DNA from: Pseudomonas sp. p1(2021b)
GTDB taxonomy: Bacteria > Pseudomonadota > Gammaproteobacteria > Pseudomonadales > Pseudomonadaceae
Direction: 5' to 3'
Assembly (NCBI RefSeq): GCF_020151015.1
Contig: NZ_CP083746.1
Span: forward strand, 817,001-881,000
DNA: 64,000 bases
The notes under the pieces were generated by a model that made no database searches, had not been told where the DNA came from, and saw only the letters and a program-made list of their open reading frames with translations. Both the position numbers and the translations under genes were made by a program. Positions 9,011-17,818 of the stretch are shown piece by piece (the first letter of the stretch is position 1; each line of letters begins with the position of its first letter).

Positions 9011-10527
9011 AGCGAGTCCTCACCGTCTACTTCTTTTTCTTCGTCTTGCAGGGCTTCCTGGGCCAGGGTGCTGTTGCCGACCTGGGCCATGCTGCCGCGT
9101 GCCTGCTTTTCCTGGTCCAGCAGTTGCTGGGCCTGGCTGCGTTGTTCGGGGGTCAGTTGCTGCTCGAGCTGTTGCAGCAGCTCGGCCGACTGGGGCGTCG
9201 GGTTGGCCTGGGCCAGTTGGGCGAATACCCACGCGTTGGTCGGCGCCGGGCGGATGCCACGGCCTTCGCTGAACAGCTGGGCCAGGGCATAGTCAGCGCT
9301 CAGCTGGCCACCACGGGCGGCGCTGAGCAGGTGATCGACGGCCTTCTGCGGCTCGACGTGGCCCAGGTAGCCGCGACGGTATAGCTGGCCGAGGTAGTAG
9401 TGGGCGCTGATCTCGCCGGCATCGGCGGCCGCCTGCAGGTGTTGCTCGGCCTTCTTGGCATCGGCCGGCAGGGTCTTGCCTTCGTAGTAGAGGCGGCCCA
9501 GCAGCAGTTCGGCGCGCGGCTGTTCGGCCTCGCGGCCTTTGTCGATGTAGGCCAGCAGCTGGTCGCTGTCGCCGAGCTCGGGGAAGTCGTACACCAGCTG
9601 CGCCAGGCTCACCCAGGAGGCCGGGTTGGCCGGGGCCACGTGTTCGAGCAGTTCCTTGGCGGTCTTCTCGTCGGTCTGGCCCAGGCTGCGGTCGGCCAGG
9701 ACGCGGGCGACGCTGTCGACCCGGGTGGCCGGTACCGCACCGCTGCCGTAGGCGGCCTTGAGCTGCTGGATCAGTGCGGCCTGTTGGTCGGGCTGGGCAC
9801 GCTTCTGGTAGACGGTGGCCAGTTCCACGTAGCAGATGTCGGTGGTGTTCAGCGCGGCCTTGCAGATCTTCTCCACATCGCCCAGGTGCTGGTCGTAGGT
9901 GCCCTGGGTGCGATAGAGCAGTACCTGGGCCAGACCCGCCTCGGGGTTACCGGCGGCGCGCCACCGGTCGATCTGCTGCTGGGCGTTGACGTTGGGGAAG
10001 CTCTGCGGGTACTGCAGGTAGAGCATCGCCAGGGGGATCAGGGTGTTGCGCTCGCCTTGTTGCGCCGCGAGCTTGAGCAGGGTCTCGGCCTCCTGGCGCT
10101 CAGCCTGGGTGGCGTCGGGCTTGGCCACCAGCAGGCGGCCGAGGCGGGCCTGGGCACGCGGCGAAGTGGCCGCAGCGGCGCGGTAGGTGGCCTCCGCCTG
10201 CTTGAGCTGGGCCGGGTCGCGGGTGGCGACCTGGATATCGGCCAGGCCCACCTGGGCATCGCTGTAGCCCAGGTCGGCCAAGGCCTTGTAGTTGCGCTCG
10301 GCCAGGGCGGTATCGCCGCGCTTCATGGCTTCGTTGGCCAGGCGCTGGTCGGGCAGGCCGGAGCAGCCGGCCAGGGCTATGGCCAGGGCGCACAGTCCCA
10401 GGGCTGCACGGTCCCTGTGGGAGCGGGCTTGCCCGCGAATCGATTGCATGAGCGACACCGTAGCGCCGGCGTACCTCTTCGCGGGCAAGCCTGCTCTCAC
10501 AGGGATGGTGTTGGATTCAGAGATCAT
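9007..10527 (-). CDS. algK: Alginate biosynthesis lipoprotein AlgK, with a REP inside its signal-peptide region
   Basis: AlgK is an outer-membrane lipoprotein of Sel1/TPR-like repeats that scaffolds the periplasmic alginate complex and helps AlgE. The mature part, from the lipobox LAGC (cysteine 55 if the start is 10527), matches AlgK to the end, with helical repeats such as [18 protein letters not shown]. The odd part is the N-terminus: residues about 7-41 ([11 protein letters not shown]...RGQARSHR) are the translation of a REP palindrome at 10412-10505. The ATG at 10527 has a good AGAGGA site just after the alg44 stop. An internal ATG at 10449 (residue 27) would give a more normal 28-residue signal peptide but has no clear ribosome-binding site. 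The true start is therefore uncertain; the gene identity is not. Confidence 0.9.
   Translation of the reverse strand: MISESNTIPVRAGLPAKRYAGATVSLMQSIRGQARSHRDRAALGLCALAIALAGCSGLPDQRLANEAMKRGDTALAERNYKALADLGYSDAQVGLADIQVATRDPAQLKQAEATYRAAAATSPRAQARLGRLLVAKPDATQAERQEAETLLKLAAQQGERNTLIPLAMLYLQYPQSFPNVNAQQQIDRWRAAGNPEAGLAQVLLYRTQGTYDQHLGDVEKICKAALNTTDICYVELATVYQKRAQPDQQAALIQQLKAAYGSGAVPATRVDSVARVLADRSLGQTDEKTAKELLEHVAPANPASWVSLAQLVYDFPELGDSDQLLAYIDKGREAEQPRAELLLGRLYYEGKTLPADAKKAEQHLQAAADAGEISAHYYLGQLYRRGYLGHVEPQKAVDHLLSAARGGQLSADYALAQLFSEGRGIRPAPTNAWVFAQLAQANPTPQSAELLQQLEQQLTPEQRSQAQQLLDQEKQARGSMAQVGNSTLAQEALQDEEKEVDGEDSL
10412..10505. repeat. REP pair inside the 5' end of algK
   Basis: Inverted arms TCCCTGTGGGAGCGGGCTTG and, at the other end, CAAGCCTGCTCTCACAGGGA match with two mismatches, and the arms extend inwards through CCCGCGAA/TTCGCGGG. 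The 94-base element is wholly within the translated frame of algK, between the ribosome-binding site and the hydrophobic part of the signal peptide. REPs are normally found between genes. Confidence 0.9.
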
Positions 10528-10539
10528 TGTTCGATCCTC

Positions 10540-11703
10540 TTACAGCCCGCGGGCCACAGCCTTGTCGATCAGCCAGTCCAGCGACGGGCCACGGTCGGCG
10601 TTGACGGAGGCAGGGCGGCCAGCCAGTTCGGCAGGCAGGGCGCCGTCGGGCTTGATCTGCACGCGGATATCCGAGGCCAGGTCTTCACTGTTGAGGTTGG
10701 CGCTGCTGACGATCTGGCCGGTGCGCACGTCGTCTTCGCCGGCGATCTGGAACTGCACGCGGGTGCCGGGCTTGACCTGGTCGAACTGGCGGTAGCTGAA
10801 GCGCGCCTCGATCATCGGATTGCTGGTACGCGGGATCAGCTGGAAGATCGGCTGGCCTTTGGCGGCGTACTGGCCGTCGTTCACCAGTTGACGCGAGACT
10901 AAGCAATCGCAGGGGCTGGTGAGGGTGCCGGAAAGCTGCTTGCCGAACAGCTCCTCGACCTTGGCCGGCTCGAGCTGCGAGTCGTCCAGGTGGCCCTTTA
11001 GCATGTCCAGCATGCTGGTGCTGAAGCTCGCCAGCGGCGCGCCCTTGACCACCTGGCCGCCACTTTCCACCAGGCTCTGCACAGTGCCGTCGCGGGGCAT
11101 GGTGACGTTGGTGGTGGGCACGGCGACCACACCGGCCTCGGCGTGGCTGACGAAGTACATGCCATACAGCGACTTGGCGATGAAGCTGAAGGCGGCCACG
11201 CCGACCACGAACACGCCGAGGCTGACGGTGACCGCGCGCAGGCGGCCGAAGGCCGACAGGCCCGAGCCGTTGTCCTTCTGCTTGCGCGCCTTGGTGAAGT
11301 TGTCGCGCTGCAGGGTGCTGAGCACGCCGCCCACGTCGATCATCTCGCCGGACAGGAAGGTGGTGATGATGTGACGCAGGGTCGCCACGTCGCGCGGCTC
11401 CAGGTTCTGGAACTGCACGCCGGTGCGGCCGGTGCTCTGGTAGGAGCGGACCTGGAACTCGACGTCCATGGACAGGCCCAGGTTGTCGACCGTGAACTGC
11501 AGGCGGCCCCGCAGGACGTCACCAACATTCAACGGTTTACTGGTGTGGAAGGACAGGCCCCCGGCGGAGAGATCGTCCACCTTCACATCGTGCGTCTCGC
11601 GGTTGCGGTCCAGGTAGCGCAGTTTGGCGGGGATGCGTACCCGTACATGCTGGCGCTGGGCTTCGGACTCATGCACGACATTGGCGTTCACGGCGGTATT
11701 CAT
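10540..11703 (-). CDS. alg44: Alginate polymerase co-factor Alg44 (PilZ c-di-GMP receptor)
   Basis: Alg44 works with Alg8 to polymerise and move mannuronan across the inner membrane and makes the process depend on c-di-GMP. The 387-residue product has an N-terminal PilZ domain with the RxxxR motif (R17, R21) and the DxSxxG motif (D44, S46, G49). One membrane segment follows at about residues 150-175. The rest is a periplasmic membrane-fusion-like domain (about residues 185-380). The gene lies between alg8 and algK as usual; its stop is 12 bases before the algK ATG. Confidence 0.95.
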   Translation of the reverse strand: MNTAVNANVVHESEAQRQHVRVRIPAKLRYLDRNRETHDVKVDDLSAGGLSFHTSKPLNVGDVLRGRLQFTVDNLGLSMDVEFQVRSYQSTGRTGVQFQNLEPRDVATLRHIITTFLSGEMIDVGGVLSTLQRDNFTKARKQKDNGSGLSAFGRLRAVTVSLGVFVVGVAAFSFIAKSLYGMYFVSHAEAGVVAVPTTNVTMPRDGTVQSLVESGGQVVKGAPLASFSTSMLDMLKGHLDDSQLEPAKVEELFGKQLSGTLTSPCDCLVSRQLVNDGQYAAKGQPIFQLIPRTSNPMIEARFSYRQFDQVKPGTRVQFQIAGEDDVRTGQIVSSANLNSEDLASDIRVQIKPDGALPAELAGRPASVNADRGPSLDWLIDKAVARGL

Positions 11704-11739
11704 GGCGATTTCTTTCCTGTTAGTTCCGTTCCGGGGGGC

Positions 11740-13230
11740 TCACACGATCATGAACAGCACAGCGACGAAGATGCTGGCCGCCGAGAAGGTCATGGTCCGC
11801 GAGGACCAGGTGTTGAACCATTGTTGAAAACTTGCGAGGTCACGCTTGAGCGCAGTCGGCTGGCGGGTCCACGACTGTTTGTCGAGGCGGAAGAACACGT
11901 AGATCTTCATGATCGCGCCGACGATCTGGTTGTAATAAAGGATCAGCGGGTAGGCCGGCCCTACGTTGTGGCCCGAGCACAGCAGCATGATGGTGAGGAT
12001 CAGGCGGGTGATGCCGATCCACAGCAGGTACACCAGCAGGAAGCCCAGGCCGAACTTGAGGCTGGCGATCACCGCCACGGTCAGGCCCAGCAGGCTGGTC
12101 CACATGGACACGCGCTGGTCGAACAGGACGATGCTGGTGAACAGCCCCAGGCGCTTGAGGCCCAGGCCCAGTGCGCGGGAGTTCTGTCGCAGGTTGTTGC
12201 CGTACCAGCGGTACATCAGCTTGCGGCTGGCCTTGAGGAAGCTCTTCTCCGGCGGGTGCTCGACCGTGTTGATCGCCGCGTCCGGCACGTAGAAGGTGTC
12301 GTAGCCCAGGCGCATGAGGCTGAACCAGCTGGACTTGTCGTCACCGGTAAGGAACTTGAAGCGGCCCAGGCGCCAGTGGTACAGCGAGTCGCTTTCCACG
12401 TCGGCGATGAACTCGGGGTTGGTCACCACGCTGGCGCGGAACATCGACATACGCCCGGTCATGGTCAGCACGCGCTTGGACAAGGCCATCGAGCACATGT
12501 TGATGTGGCGCTGGGCGAAGCGCAGCTTGTGCCACTCGCTCATGATGTAGCCGCCGCGCACTTCGCAGAATTCGTTGGTGGTCAGGCCACCGACATTGGG
12601 GAACAGCTTGAACCAGGGTACGGTCTTGCGGACCACGCCTTCGCCGAGCACGGTGTCGCCGTCGATCACCGCGACCACCGCATGCTCGTCGGGCATCATC
12701 CGCGAGATGGCGCGGAAGCCGAAGGCCAGGCCGTCGCGCTTGCCGGTACCGGCGATGCGCACGAAGTCCAGCTTGACGTGGGCGGGCGGGTTGTAGCGGG
12801 CCCACAGGCTCTTGACCAGCAGCTCATCGGACATCTCCACCAGCGAGCAGACCACGGTGGTGGGGTAGCCACAATCGATCGCCTCGCGGATCACCGAGCT
12901 GTAGACCTGCGCGGTGGTGTGGGCGTCGATGCGGAAGCTGGTGACCATCAGGTACACGTGGGACGGGTCGGCTGCCTTGCCCAGCTTGCGCACCTTGCGG
13001 CGCAGGTACGGGTAGACGCCGTAGAGGAAGACCATGCCACGGATGAAATGGGTGGCGCCCATGGAATAGCGCCAGATGCCGACAGCGCCGACCAGGAAGA
13101 TGAAGTGCTTCGACTGCGAGTCGAAGATGTCGCTGGGCAGGGCCAGGGCGATCAGCATGAGCAGGCTCACGTAGAGCAGCCACCCGGCGCACTGCAACAG
13201 CACTGTCTGGAGCCTTTGCATGTTCAGCAT
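11740..13230 (-). CDS. alg8: Mannuronan synthase Alg8 (glycosyltransferase family 2)
   Basis: Alg8 is the membrane glycosyltransferase that polymerises GDP-mannuronic acid. The 496-residue product has membrane helices at the N-terminus (about residues 10-70) and a cluster near the C-terminus (residues 370-440 and the last 20). Between them is a GT2 domain with the substrate/metal motif in [12 protein letters not shown] and later acceptor-site motifs. It follows algD by about 50 bases and precedes alg44, the conserved order of the polymerase genes. Activity is expected to need c-di-GMP bound to Alg44. Confidence 0.95.
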   Translation of the reverse strand: MLNMQRLQTVLLQCAGWLLYVSLLMLIALALPSDIFDSQSKHFIFLVGAVGIWRYSMGATHFIRGMVFLYGVYPYLRRKVRKLGKAADPSHVYLMVTSFRIDAHTTAQVYSSVIREAIDCGYPTTVVCSLVEMSDELLVKSLWARYNPPAHVKLDFVRIAGTGKRDGLAFGFRAISRMMPDEHAVVAVIDGDTVLGEGVVRKTVPWFKLFPNVGGLTTNEFCEVRGGYIMSEWHKLRFAQRHINMCSMALSKRVLTMTGRMSMFRASVVTNPEFIADVESDSLYHWRLGRFKFLTGDDKSSWFSLMRLGYDTFYVPDAAINTVEHPPEKSFLKASRKLMYRWYGNNLRQNSRALGLGLKRLGLFTSIVLFDQRVSMWTSLLGLTVAVIASLKFGLGFLLVYLLWIGITRLILTIMLLCSGHNVGPAYPLILYYNQIVGAIMKIYVFFRLDKQSWTRQPTALKRDLASFQQWFNTWSSRTMTFSAASIFVAVLFMIV

Positions 13231-13280
13231 CCGTCGCGAGAATCAGGGGGAAGGGCAGCGGTTGCCCGCTGCCCGGCCGG

Positions 13281-14597
13281 TTACCAGCAGATGCCTTCGG
13301 TACGGCTGGTGCCGCAGGTGGGCTTGGTCATGAAGCCGACCAGGTCGATCACCTGCTTGCCTTCCGGTGCCTGCTGGGCGAGGGCACGGAACTTCTCGTC
13401 GCGGTTGCCCAGGACGATCACGTCGGCGTTGTCGATGACGTGCTGCAGGTCATCGTTGAGCAGCGACGACACGTGGGGGATCTTCGACTCGATGTAGTCC
13501 TTGTTGGCGCCGTGGACGCGGGCGTACTGGACGTTCTGGTCGTAGATGTTCAGCTCGTAGCCCTTGCCGATCAGACGCTCGGCCAGTTCCACCAGCGGGC
13601 TTTCACGCAGGTCATCGGTGCCAGCCTTGAACGACAGGCCCAGCAGGGCGACCTTGCGCTTGTCGTGGCTTTCGATGATGTCGAAGGCGTTCTGCACCTG
13701 GGACTCGTTGCTGCGCATCAGTGAGTCGAGCAGCGGTGCCTTCACGTCCAGGCTCGAGGCGCGGTAGGTGAGGGCGCGCACGTCCTTGGGCAGGCACGAG
13801 CCGCCGAAGGCGAAGCCTGGGCGCATGTAGTACTGGGACAGGTTCAGGACCTTGTCCTGGCAGACCACGTCCATCACGTCGCGGCCATCGACACCCACGG
13901 CCTTGGCGATGTTGCCGATCTCGTTGGCGAAGGTGACCTTGGTGGCGTGCCAGACGTTGCAGGTGTACTTGATCATTTCGGCCACTTCGACCGGCTTGCG
14001 GATGATCGGCGCGTCCAGCTCCTCGTAGATGGCCTGGAGCACGTCGCCGCTGGCTTTGTCCAGCTCACCGATGACGGTCATCGGTGGGCGGTCGTAGTCG
14101 GCGATGGCGGTGCTTTCGCGCAGGAACTCAGGGTTGACCGCGACGCCGAAGTCGACGCCGGCCTTCTTGCCGGAGCAGTCTTCGAGGATCGGGATCACCA
14201 CGTTCTTGACGGTGCCCGGCAGTACGGTACTGCGGACCACGATGGTGTGGCGGCGCTCGGTATCGCGCAGCACGTAACCGATCTCGCGGCACACCGACTC
14301 GATGTACTCAAGGCCCAGGTCGCCGTTCTTCTTGCTCGGGGTGCCGACGCAGATCATCGACACGTCACTGGCACGAATGGCTTCGGCGAAGTCGGTGGTG
14401 CCACGCAGGCGGCCATTGGCGATGCCTTGCTGCAGGAGCGGTTCCAGACCCGGCTCGACGATGGGCGACTTGCCCTGGTTGATCAGGTCGATCTTGGTCT
14501 TGGACACGTCCACACCAATCACTTCATGGCCCCGTGCCGACAGGCAACCTGCACAGACGGCACCCACATAACCCAAACCAAAGATGCTGATACGCAT
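13281..14597 (-). CDS. algD: GDP-mannose 6-dehydrogenase AlgD
   Basis: AlgD oxidises GDP-mannose to GDP-mannuronate with two NAD+, the committed step to alginate. The 438-residue product has an N-terminal Rossmann fold (FGLGYVGAVCAGC), a central helix domain, and the catalytic cysteine in GFAFGGSCLPKD (C268). I chose the ATG at 14597 rather than the GTG at 14606: it gives the usual MRISIFGLGYVG start and has GAGGTG 6 bases upstream, overlapping that GTG. As first gene of the operon it is preceded by a leader of about 435 bases and an AlgU-type promoter. Confidence 0.97.
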   Translation of the reverse strand: MRISIFGLGYVGAVCAGCLSARGHEVIGVDVSKTKIDLINQGKSPIVEPGLEPLLQQGIANGRLRGTTDFAEAIRASDVSMICVGTPSKKNGDLGLEYIESVCREIGYVLRDTERRHTIVVRSTVLPGTVKNVVIPILEDCSGKKAGVDFGVAVNPEFLRESTAIADYDRPPMTVIGELDKASGDVLQAIYEELDAPIIRKPVEVAEMIKYTCNVWHATKVTFANEIGNIAKAVGVDGRDVMDVVCQDKVLNLSQYYMRPGFAFGGSCLPKDVRALTYRASSLDVKAPLLDSLMRSNESQVQNAFDIIESHDKRKVALLGLSFKAGTDDLRESPLVELAERLIGKGYELNIYDQNVQYARVHGANKDYIESKIPHVSSLLNDDLQHVIDNADVIVLGNRDEKFRALAQQAPEGKQVIDLVGFMTKPTCGTSRTEGICW

Positions 14598-15038
14598 CGT
14601 ATTCACCTCGTGTGTTTATCACGTCGGTTCCTCCGGGAAGAACCGAACCGGGTTGATTGACCAGCAGTTTTCGGGCGCACGGCTCCCGGGCGAATGCACA
14701 GTTCGCCGAACGCAGGCATGAATAAATCCGGAGCGCGCAAAGTTGTGCACTCACTATTGGCAGTCAAAGGCCAGTAATTAAAAGGCGTGCCCTGAAATGC
14801 AGCCGTCTTTATTGCAGTGTGCTAACTCACATACTGCTGTGCTTGTTCTTTCAATTGGAAAAATCCTATGAAATCAACCACTAGGACGATTAGTAGGGGC
14901 GCGTCTCTCCTTCGTGGACAGGGCCTTCGGTCGGTACCGTTGCGCCTGTCGAAGTTATCGGAGCCGGTAGTGGATACCGGCCGGTTGTCATCTGTAAGTC
15001 ATTTCTCACGTCTGCCGCAGGAAATGCGTTACGGGTCC

Positions 15039-15066
15039 TATGAGCCATTGCCGGTAGCAGAAGTTC
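15039..15066 (-). promoter_or_regulatory. AlgU (sigma-22/RpoE-type) promoter of algD
   Basis: Reading the minus strand, GAACTT (15066-15061) is followed by 17 bases and then TCATA (15043-15039). The known algD promoter of P. aeruginosa has GAACTT, 17 bases, TCCTA. The predicted transcription start is near 15033, about 435 bases before the algD ATG. AlgU is the envelope-stress sigma factor freed from MucA after AlgW cleavage. Confidence 0.75.
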
Positions 15067-15232
15067 CGAGGTCGGTTCCGCACCGGTGAAAGATTTCTAA
15101 ATATTTTTCAATGGGAAATACTTTCAATCTGATAGCACGGGTCGGTGCGGCCCTTATATATAAAGGCCTAAATCGGGGTGGGATGTTTTTATGCCAGCAT
15201 CTGAAAAAATTTTTCAAAAAACGTCAAAAAAC

Positions 15233-15242
15233 TACGAACGGT
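15233..15242 (-). promoter_or_regulatory. Candidate AlgR-binding box upstream of algD
   Basis: The minus-strand sequence ACCGTTCGTA matches the AlgR site ACCGTTCGTC at 9 of 10 positions. It lies about 200 bases upstream of the predicted start of transcription, in an AT-rich stretch, as remote AlgR sites do in P. aeruginosa. One match by eye in a high-GC genome is suggestive only. Confidence 0.5.
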
Positions 15243-15354
15243 CTTATGGCATTTTGCGATAAGTGGCGGAGTGCTGGTTTTTTGGCGTCAGGATCGTGGC
15301 GGGGTGGCAATATGAAGCATGGTCTTTTGCAGGAGGGGATGCGAGCTTGGTCGC

Positions 15355-15434
15355 CGTGGGAGGTTCGGCGCCTGTGAGGCCGAGCGCAGCTCACGATGCG
15401 CCGCGTGGGCGGCGCTCGATGTGCGCCTCCCACG
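15355..15434. repeat. Inverted repeat downstream of yaaA
   Basis: CGTGGGAGG (15355-15363) and CCTCCCACG (15426-15434) are exact inverse complements enclosing GC-rich sequence with further partial pairing. It resembles a REP-type pair but its core differs from the GCGGGCTTG..CCCGC units elsewhere. It sits just after the yaaA stop and could act as a transcript end or processing stem. Confidence 0.55.
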
Positions 15435-15452
15435 AATCCCTAACCAAGCATT

Positions 15453-16232
15453 TCAATCGGCAGCGTGATCCCGCAGGAATACCAGATGATCCGGCTTCGA
15501 CTGCTCGGCACTGTAGTAATACCCCTGCACGTCGAACCGCTTGAGCTGCTCGGGGTCGTCGATCCGTTCCTGGATCACGAAGCGGCTCATCATCCCGCGG
15601 GCTTTTTTGGCATAGAAGCTGATGATCTTGTACTGGCCGTTCTTCAGGTCCTTGAAATCCACGTCGATCACCCGCGCCTTCAATGCGCTGCGCTTGACTG
15701 CGCTGAAGTACTCGTTGCTGGCCAGGTTCAGCAGCAGGTCATCGTCCTGGTCGGCCAGCGCCTGGTTCAGCCATTCGCTGATGCGTGTGCCCCAGAAGGC
15801 GTAGAGGTCCTTGCCGCGGGCGTTGGCCAGCTTGGTGCCCATTTCCAGCCGATAGGGCTGCATCAGGTCCAGCGGGCGCAGCAGGCCGTAGAGGCCCGAG
15901 AGCATACGCAGGTGGTCCTGGGCGTAGGTGAAGTCGTCTTCGCTGAGGCTTTCGGCATCGAGCCCGGTGTACACGTCACCCTTGAAGGCCAGCAGGGCCT
16001 GCTTGGCATTGGCGGGGGTGAAGTCCGGCGTCCAGCTGCCGAAGCGGGCGGCGTTGAGGCCGGCGAGCTTGTCGGACAGGTGCATCAGCTCACTGATCTG
16101 GGCAGGCGTGAATTCGCGCAACTGGGTGATCAGCTCCTGGGAATCGTCCAGGTACTGGGGCAGGGTGAAGCGCTGGGTCACCGGCGGGGTGTCGTAGTCG
16201 AGGGTCTTGGCGGGGGAAATCACCGTCAGCAT
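15453..16232 (-). CDS. yaaA: Peroxide-stress protein YaaA (DUF328)
   Basis: YaaA-family proteins bind DNA and lower the damage caused by hydrogen peroxide, apparently by limiting free iron; the molecular mechanism is not settled. The 259-residue product has the family hallmark start [17 protein letters not shown], then the usual block with [13 protein letters not shown] and, near the end, [14 protein letters not shown]. The length is normal and there are no membrane segments. The start at 16232 has AGGAGCCGACCCG upstream. Its place beyond algD is the same as in P. aeruginosa. It is divergent from the deacetylase-like gene. Confidence 0.92.
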   Translation of the reverse strand: MLTVISPAKTLDYDTPPVTQRFTLPQYLDDSQELITQLREFTPAQISELMHLSDKLAGLNAARFGSWTPDFTPANAKQALLAFKGDVYTGLDAESLSEDDFTYAQDHLRMLSGLYGLLRPLDLMQPYRLEMGTKLANARGKDLYAFWGTRISEWLNQALADQDDDLLLNLASNEYFSAVKRSALKARVIDVDFKDLKNGQYKIISFYAKKARGMMSRFVIQERIDDPEQLKRFDVQGYYYSAEQSKPDHLVFLRDHAAD

Positions 16233-16368
16233 CGGGTCGGCTCCTGGAATCGTCGGCGCCGATTCTACGGGTTGGCGCGAGCGAGGCCAAACTATGGCGA
16301 CGATAGTCGCGGACCATCGACGGGCGCCACGTTATAGTGCGCGTGATGATGCTGCGGAGAGTCCGATC

Positions 16369-17496
16369 GTGCGTATTGCCTTCGTCTTGTTGACGGCCCT
16401 GCTGTGCCTGGCTGCCCAGGCCGCCCCGTTACCTGTGGCCAGCCTGGACCGCAGCTCGTGGCCGGAGCAACTGGACAGCCCGGCGCTGTTCGATGTCGCC
16501 TCCCGCGCCGAGATCCTGTCATTCGCCCAGGTGCTGCAGGAAAGCGAAATGCTCGATGAGCCGGCGCTGGCGGCGCGTTTGCAGCTGCGCCAGGTCAACC
16601 TGGCGTCCGTCCGCGCGGTGCGTGCGCGCATGTGGCAGAGGCTGTGGGAAAACTACCAACAGGCCCAGCGAAGCTGTGAGCAGGATGCCTCGTTCTGCTA
16701 CCCCCTGGACTCGATGGCCGAGTTACGCACCCTGGCTGGCAATTTCGCCGCTGACGTGGGGGAATTCTATGTGCCATGGATCGAGCCCAGCCGGCAGTTC
16801 CATAGTCGCTACCTGGACGAACAGCTGCGCAAGGCGGCCGTGTCGCCCCAGACCAGCAGCGAGATCGACCGCGTCTCCAGCCGCGAGCGCAATGGCGACG
16901 AGCTCAACGACCGGATGTTCCTGCTGACCTTCGTCGGTGGCCCTGGCCCGGCAGGCGGCAGTACCGACGTGCTGGCCGACTACCTGCGCCGGCAGAAGCT
17001 TGGCGGCCTGTTCTTTGTCATCGGCAACCGCCTGCAACAGCGACGTGACGCCGGTGCGGCTGGCTCGCTCGGCGCACTCTATGACGGCCAATGCGTGGGT
17101 ATCCAGGGCTGGGAATACCGCTCCCATGCCCAGTGGCAGGATTGGCAGGACTCGCTGCGCCGAGCCCAGGCGCGGGTCCAGGCAGACCTGCCGGAACAGT
17201 ACGTGCCGCTGTTCCGACCTCCCTATGGGCAGCGCAGGGCCGATGGCGAGGCGTTCATGAGGCGTCAGAAACTGCAGGTATCGTTGTGGGACATCGACGC
17301 CCAGGATGACAGCGCCTTGAGCGCCCAGGCCTCGGCCCAGCGGGTGCTGACCTTGATGTTGTTGTGGCGCAAGGGCGTGATCCAGTTGCACGACAGCCAA
17401 CCCAAGGCGCAGCCGGCAGTGGAGTGGTTGTTGCGCAGTACGGCGCAGAGCGGGATCGGTTGGGAGGATTGCCTGGAATACGGGCGGCGCGAGTAA
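16369..17496 (+). CDS. Secreted polysaccharide-deacetylase-like (NodB homology) protein, first metal motif altered
   Basis: This 375-residue protein is a NodB-fold (carbohydrate esterase 4-like) protein with a signal peptide (RIAFVLLTALLCLAAQA). I chose the GTG at 16369 because of this signal and the GGAGAG site just upstream. The NodB region is about residues 180-370. Motifs that remain: FRPPYGQ (motif 3), LWDIDAQDD (motif 4) and IQLHDS (motif 5). The first motif, normally TFDDGP with metal-binding Asp, reads LTFVGGPGP here, and the His-x-x-x-His motif is also not intact. It may therefore bind sugar without hydrolysing it, or use another site. The N-terminal 150 residues match no family I recognise. 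Substrate unknown. Confidence 0.75.
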   Translation: MRIAFVLLTALLCLAAQAAPLPVASLDRSSWPEQLDSPALFDVASRAEILSFAQVLQESEMLDEPALAARLQLRQVNLASVRAVRARMWQRLWENYQQAQRSCEQDASFCYPLDSMAELRTLAGNFAADVGEFYVPWIEPSRQFHSRYLDEQLRKAAVSPQTSSEIDRVSSRERNGDELNDRMFLLTFVGGPGPAGGSTDVLADYLRRQKLGGLFFVIGNRLQQRRDAGAAGSLGALYDGQCVGIQGWEYRSHAQWQDWQDSLRRAQARVQADLPEQYVPLFRPPYGQRRADGEAFMRRQKLQVSLWDIDAQDDSALSAQASAQRVLTLMLLWRKGVIQLHDSQPKAQPAVEWLLRSTAQSGIGWEDCLEYGRRE

Positions 17497-17818
17497 GAGA
17501 TCCACTGTAGGAACGGGTGTATATCGCGCAATTATGCCGTGCTTGATCTTTGACTCTAGACCCGTCCCGGCCTCAAGCCAAGCCCCGAACATCAATCGGA
17601 AAAATAAACTTCAACTGAACGTAAAAAGACTTTTTCTGGTCATCATTTATGCGGTATGTAGGAACCAGACAGCCGAATCCTGCAGCACAGGTGGCGTCAT
17701 CCAGGCCCTCCTTGCCAGGTGCGCTCCCCGCCCGTAACGACGCGGATACGGGGAGAACGGCGGTCACTCTGCGGCGCAGCCTTACGCGTCGTGTGGCTTT
17801 CACATAAGGTGACCGAGT
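17497..17818. other. Intergenic region before phoH, no gene seen
   Basis: About 320 bases. The first half is AT-richer than its surroundings (around 17520-17670); the second half is GC-rich with a short inverted stretch near 17740-17795 (GACGCGG...). AAGGTGA at 17807-17813 serves as ribosome-binding site for the next gene. I see no convincing promoter, RNA or coding region; a 55-codon frame from 17649 lacks a ribosome-binding site. Confidence 0.5.

Larger units (their letters stand above)
14598..15452 (-). other. algD untranslated leader and upstream control region
   Basis: This gap of about 855 bases between algD and yaaA contains no gene I can support. From the algD side: a leader of roughly 435 bases, an AlgU-like promoter at 15039-15066, then an AT-richer stretch (about 15090-15300) with A/T runs and one AlgR-box match, and finally an inverted repeat near yaaA. 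A long algD leader and remote upstream AlgR/AmrZ/IHF sites are known from P. aeruginosa; that this region works the same way is inference. A 73-codon plus-strand frame at 14868-15089 lies antisense to the leader and looks spurious. Confidence 0.7.

Noticed and set aside
11143..13497. 784-codon plus-strand open frame across alg44, alg8 and the end of algD
   Set aside because: Antisense to three firmly identified genes; His/Gln/Val-rich, low-complexity translation typical of frames opposite high-GC genes.
14868..15089. 73-codon plus-strand frame in the algD leader
   Set aside because: Starts with a fair GGAAAAAT-ATG context but is antisense to the leader and promoter of algD, with an Arg/Ser/Leu-rich translation and no recognised family. 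Worth a conservation check only.
17649..17816. 55-codon plus-strand frame upstream of phoH
   Set aside because: No ribosome-binding site and no protein-like composition.
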